Assembly: GCA_001821795.1 (NCBI GenBank)
Contig: MHOB01000005.1
Coordinates: 1-12,213, forward strand
Direction: 5' to 3'
Source: Candidatus Ryanbacteria bacterium RIFCSPLOWO2_12_FULL_47_9c
Lineage (GTDB): Bacteria > Patescibacteriota > Minisyncoccia > Ryanbacterales > GWA2-47-10b
Length of the DNA: 12,213 nt
In this document: piece by piece, positions 1 to 6,443 of the stretch
Layout of the letters: each line of letters begins with the position of its first letter
Position numbering within the stretch: position 1 is the first letter of the stretch
The notes under the pieces: generated by a model
Database searches by the model: none
Told to the model about the DNA's origin: nothing
Seen by the model: the letters and a program-made list of their open reading frames with translations, nothing else
Made by a program: the position numbers and the translations under genes

Positions 1-397
1 ATGCGGCAACAAGGACAACTGCGGGGTACAACAACGCACCGCGGATTTTCGTTACAAGCTCTTTCTCTTTCTCAAGTTCACGCGCGATGTTCTCCAGATT
101 TTCCGAAAGCGTGCCGGATACTTCTCCTGCGTATGTTGCCTGAACAAAGAGCGGCGGAAAAATATGCGGGTAGTCAGCAAAAGCGGAAGAAAGTGAACGG
201 CCCGTCTCAACCGCCTGCAGCACATGTTCAAGAGCTGCCTTGAGCGACCCACGAGCGGCATCACGTGTGGTAGAAAGCGCCTCGGTGAGCGTTACACCCG
301 ATTTCAACATAACCGCAAGGTGGCGCGCAAAAAGCGCGCGCGCCCCAATGCTCACACTCCTTCCTACAACCCTCACTGCGCGCGGCGCCTGCGGCAT
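1..397 (-). CDS. pilC: Type IV pilus inner-membrane platform protein PilC/GspF (N-terminal part, cut by window edge)
   Basis: The frame is open from an ATG at 397 down to the window edge (132 codons), so the C-terminal two thirds or more is missing. The start MPQAPRAVRVV leads into ALFARHLAVMLKSGVTLTEAL, the classic opening of the first T2SSF domain, and then FVQATYAGEVSGTLSENLENIARELE. The visible part ends in KIRGALLYPAVVLVAA, the beginning of the first membrane helix. The family forms the inner-membrane platform that couples the PilB motor to pilin polymerisation. An in-frame stop (TAA, 401-403) lies just upstream, so ATG 397 is the first possible ATG. No Shine-Dalgarno is visible. It follows the response regulator stop by 9 bases and is the last visible member of the pilB operon. 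Confidence 0.9.
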   Translation of the reverse strand, partial: MPQAPRAVRVVGRSVSIGARALFARHLAVMLKSGVTLTEALSTTRDAARGSLKAALEHVLQAVETGRSLSSAFADYPHIFPPLFVQATYAGEVSGTLSENLENIARELEKEKELVTKIRGALLYPAVVLVAA

Positions 398-406
398 TGT
401 TTAGAT

Positions 407-784
407 TTAAGCGGGTAAAATTTTTCTCACAATTTCCGGCAGTTTCGTGATAGAAAAATCCGTTTTCACAAGGTAATCGCTCGCGCCGAGATCCATGCCG
501 GTTTTTATGTCGGACTCCTGTCCCAGATTTGTCAGAATGACAACGGGAATATTTTTTATTTCCGGATCTCCCTTAATTTCCCGCAGGACGTCAAAACCAT
601 TCTTTTGCGGAAGAATAATATCGAGAAATACAAGATCGGGCCGTTCCTGTTTTACTTTTCCAAGCCCCTCTTCGCCGGTGATTGCCATACTCACGGTGTA
701 TCCTTCACGCACGAGTTTATCGCTATAGAGCTTCAGGAGAAACTTATCATCTTCGATGAGGAGAATTTTTTTTTGCTCCGCCAT
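407..784 (-). CDS. Single-domain response regulator (CheY-like receiver)
   Basis: This 125-residue protein is only a receiver domain. The acidic pocket is E11-D12-D13, the phospho-acceptor is D55 in DLVFLDIILP, the switch Thr is T85 in VVILTNLG, and the conserved Lys is K107 in DYLVK. There is no DNA-binding or enzymatic output domain, so it should act by protein contact, as CheY or the pilus regulators PilG/PilH do. An upstream in-frame start (835) would overlap the kinase gene and add 17 residues unlike the family; I chose ATG 784 because MAEQKKILLIEDD is the normal receiver start. That ATG lies four bases past the kinase TAG stop and has a TACAAT box exactly six bases upstream. The partner is probably the adjacent kinase and the target the pilus machine, both inferred from position. 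Confidence 0.9.
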   Translation of the reverse strand: MAEQKKILLIEDDKFLLKLYSDKLVREGYTVSMAITGEEGLGKVKQERPDLVFLDIILPQKNGFDVLREIKGDPEIKNIPVVILTNLGQESDIKTGMDLGASDYLVKTDFSITKLPEIVRKILPA

Positions 785-788
785 AAAT

Positions 789-1517
789 CTATTGTATCGG
801 CAACGTGAAATAAAAAGTAGTTCCTTTCCCCTCATCGCTTTTAAACCCGATGGTGCCGCCGCTTCCTTCTATGATCGCCTTTGATATATAGAGGCCCAAA
901 CCCGTTCCGTCGGGCGCAAGAGATATCACACGGGAGCTGCGATAAAATTTATTGAAAATCATTTTCTTGTCCTCATCAGAAATTCCAATACCGCTGTCTT
1001 TGCAAGAGAAAAGCACGTGATCACCTTTATTTTCCAGAGTTATCTCGATCGTACCCTTTCCCCTATTGTACCGTATCGCGTTGTAAAGAATATTGCTGAT
1101 AACCTGACGGACTTTGAGACCATCAATCATCAAGGGCGGAATCGTTCCCGCTCGATTGAGCGTAATGCGGGTATTTTTTGCTTGCGCGAAACTACCGAGT
1201 TCCTTGATAGTTTCGCCTACCAGCTCCGCTATGTCAGATTTTCCCGGGTTAAGAACGAATCTATTCTCATCAATGCGCGAGGCGTCCAAGAGATCCCTCA
1301 CTAAAGAAATCATCTTCCCTGCGCTTCCAAGGGTGAGCTCAACATACTCCTGTTGTTCTTTATTCAAGGGTCCTAAATCACCCGATGACAGGATCTCAAG
1401 CGATGATTTAATGCCTGCAAGAGGAGTTTTAAGCTGGTGAGAAATAACAGACGTAACGTCCGAAATTTTCTGCATACTTGGGACTTCTGATTTTTCATTT
1501 TTCATATTATTTTTCAT
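789..1517 (-). CDS. Soluble sensor histidine kinase (HisKA + HATPase_c), no sensor domain
   Basis: This 242-residue protein is almost only the catalytic core of a two-component kinase. The phospho-accepting His is H27 in ISHQLKTPLAG, after a short charged lead. The N-box is near 140-151 (ISNILYNAIRYN), the G1 box is DSGIGIS at 174-180, the F-box is NKFYRSS and the G2 box is GTGLGLYISKA near 204-213. There is no membrane helix, PAS or HAMP domain, so it should be cytoplasmic and must sense through a partner. Its ATG overlaps the pilB stop by four bases (ATGA, 1517-1514), suggesting translational coupling. Met5 (1505) and Met15 are other possible starts. The response regulator four bases downstream is the obvious phospho-transfer partner. 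Confidence 0.93.
   Translation of the reverse strand: MKNNMKNEKSEVPSMQKISDVTSVISHQLKTPLAGIKSSLEILSSGDLGPLNKEQQEYVELTLGSAGKMISLVRDLLDASRIDENRFVLNPGKSDIAELVGETIKELGSFAQAKNTRITLNRAGTIPPLMIDGLKVRQVISNILYNAIRYNRGKGTIEITLENKGDHVLFSCKDSGIGISDEDKKMIFNKFYRSSRVISLAPDGTGLGLYISKAIIEGSGGTIGFKSDEGKGTTFYFTLPIQ
791..796 (-). promoter_or_regulatory. Possible internal leaderless promoter (-10 TACAAT) for the response regulator
   Basis: On the minus strand TACAAT (796-791) is followed by exactly six bases and then the ATG at 784, the same geometry as at pilB, gatC and the initiator tRNA. The box overlaps the end of the kinase gene. No good -35 is visible, and chance is possible because the bases also encode the kinase C-terminus. 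Confidence 0.35.
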
Positions 1518-3187
1518 TCTTTTGTCGCCCGCAGTATTTCTCCAAGAGTTGTTGCGCCACTCAACACTTTCCCAATCCCGTCTTCGAGCATCGTTGTCAT
1601 ACCGTTCTTCCGCGCCACTTTCATTATATCACCAGACGGCGCATGGTTTGTAATCAAACCACGCACTTCTTCATCCATCTCAAGAACCTCAAAAATGCCA
1701 ATGCGCCCAGAATATCCTGTTTCCGCACATACCGAGCAACCCGAACCTTTGTAAAGACGCAGACCGTCGAGGGACTGGCCAATAAGATGCTGGAGATTTT
1801 CGTTGCTTTCAATCAGTTTCCGTTCATCCGGGCTAAGCTCGTGGGACTCACGGCACCGATGGCAGATTTTCCGCACCAAACGCTGTGCGACAACAACATT
1901 CACGGTTGAAGCGACAAGATAGGGTTCAACCCCCATGTCGAGAAGCCGCGGAAGCGTAGTCGCCGCATCATTCGCATGGAGCGTTGAGAGTACAAGGTGT
2001 CCGGTCATCGCTGAATTAACCGCAATGCCGGCAGTTTCCTCATCCCGAATTTCACCTACCATAATAATGTCCGGATCCTGGCGGACAATCGCACGAAGCC
2101 CCTTCGCGAATGTTAAGTTTGTCCGCGGATTGACTTGTATCTGGCTAACGCCCTCAATGTCATACTCAACCGGATCCTCAATGGTCGCGATATGCACCTC
2201 GCGGGTATTGAGAACTTTGAGCATCGCATATATGGTTGTCGTTTTGCCTGATCCTGTGGGACCCGTCACCAAAATCATGCCGTGAGGATTGCGCATTGTG
2301 CGCATCGCCCGGTCATAATCCCTGTCAGAAAGACCAAGATCGGTGAGACTATACTGCCTGCTTTTTGCGGACAAGAGCCGCATGACAACGTTTTCCCCCT
2401 CGGTCACCGGAACAACAGAAACGCGGACATCAACTTTTTCCCCGTCCGCTTCGAATTCAAGTCTGCCGTCCTGTGCGGCACGGTGTTCATCGGTGCGCAT
2501 GCGCGCGAGAATTTTTATACGCGTGAGGATGAGCTCAAGAAGCCCCTTCTGGATTTCAAGAACATCATGCATTACGCCGTCAATGCGAAATCGGACTGCC
2601 ATTGTTTTCATGTGCGGCTCGATGTGGATATCAGACGCTTTGGATTCGTAGCCGTAACGCAACAACATATCAACAATCGTCACGGTAACCCCATCGCGCG
2701 CCTCTCTTGAAAGCCCCGGGTCTTTTAATTTTTCAACAATCTTCGTAAACTCATTTTTCAAACCAACGCGGTAATGCGAAAGCGCGTCAAGAAATCCCCT
2801 TTTTGTCACGTAATACAAAAAAAGCGGCTCCCCGATGCGCTTTTCAAGAAGGTGAATAATATCCACGTCCGAGGGGTTTCTGACTCCTGCTTTCACGCCT
2901 TTTTCGTCGCGTCCAAAAAGAATTACGCCATGGGTGCGCGCGACAAGTTCCGGAACCAAGTTCAAAAGACGGTCGTCAATTTTTTCTTCGTGGAGATTCG
3001 CAAATGGCATCTGAAAAGAACCGGCAACTAACTGCCCGAGCTGTTCGTCTTTGATCAAGTCCTTCTCAACGAGAAAATCCTCAATATCCTGCCCCCGCTC
3101 GCGCGCCTCTTTTGCCGCGGCTTCAAACGCGGGTGCGTTCACAAAACCGGGAGTTACAAGCAACTCTCTTAATTTTTCCTCCGACAT
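1514..3187 (-). CDS. pilB: Type IV pilus assembly/extension ATPase PilB (GspE family)
   Basis: This 557-residue secretion ATPase powers pilus polymerisation from the cytoplasm. The N-terminal GspE-N/MshEN-type domain covers about residues 1-130. The ATPase core contains Walker A GPTGSGKTTT (about 309-318), an Asp-box region around ATIEDPVEY, Walker B DIIMVGEIRDEE (about 373-384) and the His-box TGHLVLSTLHAND. The PilB-type tetracysteine zinc site is CHRC (about 442-445) with CSVC (about 484-487); retraction ATPases of the PilT type lack it. A further in-frame start at 3223 is TTG and would add 12 residues lying over the -35 region, so ATG 3187 is preferred. It is the first gene of pilB-kinase-regulator-pilC and has its own promoter ending six bases before the ATG. 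Confidence 0.96.
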   Translation of the reverse strand: MSEEKLRELLVTPGFVNAPAFEAAAKEARERGQDIEDFLVEKDLIKDEQLGQLVAGSFQMPFANLHEEKIDDRLLNLVPELVARTHGVILFGRDEKGVKAGVRNPSDVDIIHLLEKRIGEPLFLYYVTKRGFLDALSHYRVGLKNEFTKIVEKLKDPGLSREARDGVTVTIVDMLLRYGYESKASDIHIEPHMKTMAVRFRIDGVMHDVLEIQKGLLELILTRIKILARMRTDEHRAAQDGRLEFEADGEKVDVRVSVVPVTEGENVVMRLLSAKSRQYSLTDLGLSDRDYDRAMRTMRNPHGMILVTGPTGSGKTTTIYAMLKVLNTREVHIATIEDPVEYDIEGVSQIQVNPRTNLTFAKGLRAIVRQDPDIIMVGEIRDEETAGIAVNSAMTGHLVLSTLHANDAATTLPRLLDMGVEPYLVASTVNVVVAQRLVRKICHRCRESHELSPDERKLIESNENLQHLIGQSLDGLRLYKGSGCSVCAETGYSGRIGIFEVLEMDEEVRGLITNHAPSGDIMKVARKNGMTTMLEDGIGKVLSGATTLGEILRATKE

Positions 3188-3193
3188 AAACCC

Positions 3194-3223
3194 AGTATAA
3201 CCTATTTTATCTTTCGCTCCCAA
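3194..3223 (-). promoter_or_regulatory. Promoter of the pilB operon, predicted leaderless
   Basis: On the minus strand TTGGGA (3223-3218) and TATACT (3199-3194) are 18 bases apart, and six bases (GGGTTT) separate the -10 box from ATG 3187. Initiation at the usual distance falls on the A of the ATG. No Shine-Dalgarno is present, which fits leaderless translation. Confidence 0.6.
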
Positions 3224-3258
3224 GTTGCCAACAGTCCTGTTTCCGGAAAGAAAATAAA

Positions 3259-3690
3259 CTAACGGTAAAAACGATTGTCAAAACCATAAAACTTTCCCGC
3301 CTTGATAACAGCAAAAAATAGAAACACAAGCGCGTAAATAATGTGCTCATCAACGAGGTAACTGTGAGGGTTGGGATACGGAAATTCCAAATTCGCGAAA
3401 TAATAGAGCATCATCAAAAGAGCGCCCAGAGGGGACGAGTACCGCACAAAAACACCGAGTATGAGCGAAACCCCTAGGAACGTAAGCCCCCACTCGTTAA
3501 GAAAATTAACCCATGTGATATTCACCGGGGACGCAAACCACGCATAAAGATCCGGAAAAGTTTTTGCGCCCTTGAGAAAACCTGCCGCGGTCCACTCGGG
3601 ATCAATAATTTTTGTGACGCCCGCGTAAAGCATGACCCATCCTAACGTGATGCGGAGAAGAAAAATTAATATTTTTAGTGGTGTTTTCAT
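3259..3690 (-). CDS. DoxX-family four-helix membrane protein
   Basis: This 143-residue hydrophobic protein has about four membrane helices: residues 5-25 (ILIFLLRITLGWVMLYAGV), 60-82, 86-104 and 114-131. The opening LRITLGWVMLYAGVTKIIDPEW and the central LGVSLILGVFVRYSSPLGALLMMLYY match the DoxX family. Those are small inner-membrane proteins linked in various bacteria to quinone or thiol redox and oxidative stress, but the exact substrate cannot be told from sequence. The stretch between helices carries a PYPNPHSYLVDEH segment, which may be the extracytoplasmic functional loop. It lies 21 bases after the pilin-like gene on the same strand and is probably co-transcribed with it. No convincing Shine-Dalgarno is seen, since AAGGAT abuts the ATG directly. 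Confidence 0.85.
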   Translation of the reverse strand: MKTPLKILIFLLRITLGWVMLYAGVTKIIDPEWTAAGFLKGAKTFPDLYAWFASPVNITWVNFLNEWGLTFLGVSLILGVFVRYSSPLGALLMMLYYFANLEFPYPNPHSYLVDEHIIYALVFLFFAVIKAGKFYGFDNRFYR

Positions 3691-3711
3691 ATCCTTAATA
3701 AATAAGCCACA

Positions 3712-4395
3712 TTAAAGACACGACATGTCCCTGATTGGAGATAGAATCACAAGAGAAGAACCGGTACTATCAACACACCAATACTCTCCGGCATCGCTGG
3801 GGAGTCGCGCGCTGATTGCCCATGTTTGATCCGTTTCTGATATTGCGCATGTTAACTCGCCGGCTCCGTATGAACGCACCGCGGAAAGCGATTGAACAAT
3901 TCCGGGATCGCCAAAAATTGAATTCGCGGGTGCGGCCGCACAGTCTCCCGGCAAATATGTGGAACTTCCATATGATCCCTCCCGATCATAGTAGATCTCC
4001 GCCTGCACGCGGACATTTGCAAGATTTCCTTTTATCGCGGCATCCCGCGCTTTTCCGCGCGCCTCTCCGAGCGATCGCAGAACAACAAAAACCACCACTC
4101 CTATAACAATAATAAAAACGCCGAAAACGGCCGAAAGTGCGATTTTAACATTGCGCGACCAGTCGGTCCACGCCCACATCAACACGAGGGCGAGGGGCCA
4201 AAACAAGAAAAAAAGTATAATCGTCACAACCGTGGCAACCGTCGATTTTTTCTGCCCACCCGGCTGCGGTCCAAGCCCAATAGCAATATCGGCATCCTGC
4301 CATCCCTGGCTCTTGAGCGTGTTTCGAATCTGATCGTCGCTCGCGCCGCGTGCTCGTTCCTGTTTGATATAGCGTACCAATTCGTCCGTAATCAT
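3712..4395 (-). CDS. Membrane protein with N-terminal helical domain and pilin-like extracytoplasmic domain
   Basis: This 227-residue protein has three parts. Residues 1-40 (LVRYIKQERARGASDDQIRNTL, then GWQDADI) form a small amphipathic helical domain of a kind often seen at the N-terminus of Parcubacteria membrane proteins. Two membrane helices follow at about 53-77 and 84-106. From about 110 the sequence EARGKARDAAIKGNLANVRVQAEIYYDREGSYG resembles the post-membrane helix of a type IV pilin or type II pseudopilin. Four cysteines (152, 183, 207, 226) in the outer domain could form disulfides, as in many pilins. It lacks the short prepilin leader with a processing Gly before the helix, so it may be a membrane-anchored pilin-domain protein and not a fibre subunit. 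It lies one locus away from the pilB operon. Confidence 0.7.
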   Translation of the reverse strand: MITDELVRYIKQERARGASDDQIRNTLKSQGWQDADIAIGLGPQPGGQKKSTVATVVTIILFFLFWPLALVLMWAWTDWSRNVKIALSAVFGVFIIVIGVVVFVVLRSLGEARGKARDAAIKGNLANVRVQAEIYYDREGSYGSSTYLPGDCAAAPANSIFGDPGIVQSLSAVRSYGAGELTCAISETDQTWAISARLPSDAGEYWCVDSTGSSLVILSPIRDMSCL

Positions 4396-4495
4396 AAATT
4401 ATTTTGAGATTACCACTCTTTCTCTTAGGATACCGGATTACCTTTTGGAAAAAAAGCGAAAACAGTGGATTTCTCGGAGTTTTACATTAATATAT

Positions 4496-4525
4496 AAAAA
4501 CAGCGGTCAACCGACCGCTGTTTTT
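4496..4525. terminator. Bidirectional intrinsic terminator
   Basis: AAAAACAGCGGTC (4496-4508), loop AACC, GACCGCTGTTTTT (4513-4525) form a perfect 13-bp stem with flanking A and T runs, so it works in both directions. On the minus strand it ends the unknown 209-residue gene transcript before the pilin-like gene. The stretch 4526-4706 between it and that gene holds no recognised gene; it contains a G-rich motif at 4624-4653. Confidence 0.85.
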
Positions 4526-4706
4526 GTCAGTAGAAGTGAGAATGATTTGGAATCAAGTACTACGACAAATGGGAGAAATAACTCGGTATTATAAAGAATT
4601 TCAACTAGATAATGTGAGTTGAAGGGGTGGGGGTGCAGAATCGACGGGGTGGGTAGCGAAGAGGAATTCTTGCAGATTTAGTATGCAATGCCCATGTCGC
4701 CGCAAC

Positions 4707-5336
4707 TCAGATTTTATCTAAAGCACAAATTCCGGCTTTCCCATCTAGAATAAACCTAGCTAAGTCATTTTTTATCTTACTATAATCGTCACTGATTAGT
4801 GAAAATATATGCGGCGTTCCAACAATATAATGAAACAAAAAAATCTTTTTATGTAAGGCATTTGAAGAAAGCGCGTCCTTGTATTGGAGACAAAAAACAA
4901 ATACTACATCACTCTGCTTGTCCGCCAGATTGTAAGTATTGTTGTTGCCGTCGGAATTGGAAATAATATGCTCTACTGTAATCTTTCCAAAAGAAACTTC
5001 GGACTCTGGCTCCAAGTCATGAATCAATTCGGAATCAAAAAGTTTTACAATTCGATTGGACTCATCCCACAAAATCGTTTTATTCATCGACATAAACAAA
5101 ATACTTAATCTAACATCTTTCGCAGCTGCCCTTCCAACATTTTTGAATTTGGGCAGTATTCTGTCATCCCTGTCCTCATTAATTACCTCTACCCCTGCTT
5201 CGGAGAAAGTAACGTTTGATTGTTGAACGGGCAAAAGCTGTTGGTGAGTATAAATGGAAAACCCGAGCGCGAGGATACTAAAAATGACGGTCCAAGAAAT
5301 CTCAGTGCGTGGTGTATCTTTTTTCTTTTCCTCCAT
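4707..5336 (-). CDS. Unknown membrane-anchored protein, one N-terminal helix
   Basis: I do not recognise this 209-residue protein. A charged start (MEEKKKDTPRTE) is followed by one membrane helix at about 14-31 (WTVIFSILALGFSIYTHQQ), and then roughly 175 residues predicted outside the helix. The segment PKFKNVGRAAAKDVRLSILF resembles the Ig-like beta pattern (N-x-G-x-x-A-x-x-V) found in many small membrane-anchored bacterial proteins, hinting at a beta-sandwich, but this is weak. The C-terminal third is rich in Lys, Asp and Phe with a few cysteines. It stands alone between two terminators in an AT-rich accessory stretch. It uses a TGA stop. No Shine-Dalgarno or TA-box is seen before the ATG. 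Confidence 0.7.
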   Translation of the reverse strand: MEEKKKDTPRTEISWTVIFSILALGFSIYTHQQLLPVQQSNVTFSEAGVEVINEDRDDRILPKFKNVGRAAAKDVRLSILFMSMNKTILWDESNRIVKLFDSELIHDLEPESEVSFGKITVEHIISNSDGNNNTYNLADKQSDVVFVFCLQYKDALSSNALHKKIFLFHYIVGTPHIFSLISDDYSKIKNDLARFILDGKAGICALDKI

Positions 5337-5480
5337 AAGAAAGAATGGTTTGTAGATTAAATTGGAACTAATTTTAAATATCGGCGCTGAAGCTGAAGTG
5401 ATAAGCGTACGGAATCGAGTTTGGAGCTAAAGAGTGTTATTAATTGGTATTGAATGGTTTTAGCCTTATATTACTTAGTG

Positions 5481-5489
5481 TTATCCACA
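5481..5489 (+). promoter_or_regulatory. Single consensus DnaA box
   Basis: TTATCCACA at 5481-5489 is the textbook DnaA 9-mer. I saw no second copy nearby, so it is not evidence of an origin. It lies five bases before a TTGACT -35-like hexamer. Confidence 0.35.
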
Positions 5490-5493
5490 GCAC

Positions 5494-5526
5494 TTGACTT
5501 TTACAATACCGGTATGATAACATACT
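5494..5526 (+). promoter_or_regulatory. Candidate promoter with overlapping palindromic operator-like sites
   Basis: TTGACT (5494-5499) is followed after 16 bases by GATAAC (5516-5521); alternatively TTTACA (5500-5505) precedes CATACT (5521-5526) by 15 bases. Two inverted repeats overlap it: ATACCGGTAT (5506-5515, perfect) and GTATG-ATAA-CATAC (5512-5525). No gene follows before the terminator at 5537. Confidence 0.35.
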
Positions 5527-5536
5527 GACATCACTC

Positions 5537-5563
5537 GAAAACGTCGCGCTTCGCGGCGTTTTC
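5537..5563. terminator. Intrinsic terminator hairpin downstream of the NYN gene
   Basis: GAAAACGTCGCG (5537-5548), loop CTT, CGCGGCGTTTTC (5552-5563) give a 12-bp stem with one G-U pair on the plus strand, where TTTATTT follows. On the minus strand it lies nine bases after the NYN-gene stop. It may serve both directions; the U-tract favours plus. Confidence 0.7.
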
Positions 5564-5571
5564 TTTATTTA

Positions 5572-6240
5572 TCAAGTTTTTGCGATTATATTTTTCCAGT
5601 TATTTATCTCAATAATACGGGCTCGCGGCTTTTCACCAACTTCTACAGCACGAATTTCCTCCCTAGCAATTAATTCTTTCAGTCTCGTTGAAAATCGATT
5701 ATGTGAATCTGATGTTTTCTGAGTGGAAGAAACAAAGGTTACTTGTACACCACGATTTATTAACCTTTCCGCTAGATACGCAAAGTCTCCGTCACCGGTA
5801 AATACTAAATATTCTTTGTCAGGTGCAGCATACTCCAACGCATCTACAGTTAACTCTACATCAAAATTAGCTTTTGGATGTCGCCCACCATCATTTAATG
5901 GAAGAACTTTTTCTAACTGACATCTCTCACATTGTGTTTTGAACTCTATTAAAGAATTTGTTGTATTACACGTTTCACATATAAATGATATCCTCTTTTC
6001 TCTATTTTTATGCAGAAAGGTTACCTTTGAAACTACTCTGTAACCTATTGAGGCAAGCTTGGTGTGCTTTTTCTTGTGGCTTTTTGAATTCATTGCTCCC
6101 TCATAATAAAAAATCTCTCGGCATTGCCATTTGGCACCCTTGAGTAAGTGAAACAGCTTTTGCCAATCTATACTGAATCCATGAACAGTTTTTGTTGTTC
6201 CCTTAGTGTTTGAAACATCTATAAAAGCATATCGTTCCAT
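5572..6240 (-). CDS. NYN-domain (PIN-like) putative ribonuclease with inserted zinc ribbon
   Basis: This 222-residue protein has the NYN/PIN-like metal-binding set. D8 and N11 lie in the opening strand FIDVSN. K123 and D127 lie in KANFDVELTVDAL, with D133 nearby. D150 and D152 lie in FTGDGDFAYL, followed by VTFVSS. These acidic residues would hold the divalent metal for RNA cleavage, as in LabA-like NYN proteins. Between strand two and the second Asp cluster is an insertion with C88-x2-C91 and C104-x2-C107, a treble-clef or zinc-ribbon-like site. The C-terminus (about 178-220) is basic and helical. It stands alone, followed by a hairpin terminator. RNA cleavage is inferred from the family, and the zinc insertion probably recognises nucleic acid or a partner. 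Confidence 0.8.
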   Translation of the reverse strand: MERYAFIDVSNTKGTTKTVHGFSIDWQKLFHLLKGAKWQCREIFYYEGAMNSKSHKKKHTKLASIGYRVVSKVTFLHKNREKRISFICETCNTTNSLIEFKTQCERCQLEKVLPLNDGGRHPKANFDVELTVDALEYAAPDKEYLVFTGDGDFAYLAERLINRGVQVTFVSSTQKTSDSHNRFSTRLKELIAREEIRAVEVGEKPRARIIEINNWKNIIAKT

Positions 6241-6279
6241 GGGACAAATTTTTCTACTTTAGGATAAAAAATCAAGCTA

Positions 6280-6435
6280 TTACTTCCTAAAAAGTTTATC
6301 TTCAAGTTTGAGTTTTAACTCCTCTTTTGGTGATAGCCTCTTTTGTTGGTAAACACTATAGGAATATACAGCAAGAAATATAACAGCACAGATGATAACT
6401 GCCATCTTGAACCAATTTTCTTTGAGCCAATTCAT
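6280..6435 (-). CDS. Small single-pass membrane protein (51 residues)
   Basis: ATG 6435 to TAA 6282-6280 encodes MNWLKENWFKMAVIICAVIF, then LAVYSYSVYQQKRLSPKEEL and an 11-residue charged tail. Residues about 11-27 form one membrane helix. The start MNWLKENWFK is a recurrent opening of small membrane proteins in Parcubacteria as I recall them, and the tail is charged and probably helical. It starts eight bases after the stop of the collagen-like surface protein and is presumably translated from the same transcript. No enzymatic motif is visible; it could be an assembly partner or membrane anchor. The coherent helix plus conserved-looking start makes a real gene likely. Confidence 0.7.
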   Translation of the reverse strand: MNWLKENWFKMAVIICAVIFLAVYSYSVYQQKRLSPKEELKLKLEDKLFRK

Positions 6436-6443
6436 TTTTAGTA

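Noticed and set aside
1114..1440. Long plus-strand frames opposite the kinase, pilB and gatA
   Set aside because: They are antisense to clearly conserved genes and have no family resemblance.
4542..4622. 26-residue plus-strand frame (MIWNQVLRQMGEITRYYKEF and on)
   Set aside because: Only a weak ribosome-binding-like AGAAGTGAG and no promoter; it would be the only plus-strand gene in the window and is too short to support.
5481..5489. Replication origin suggested by the DnaA box
   Set aside because: Only one box, no AT-rich unwinding element with repeats, and no dnaA or dnaN nearby.
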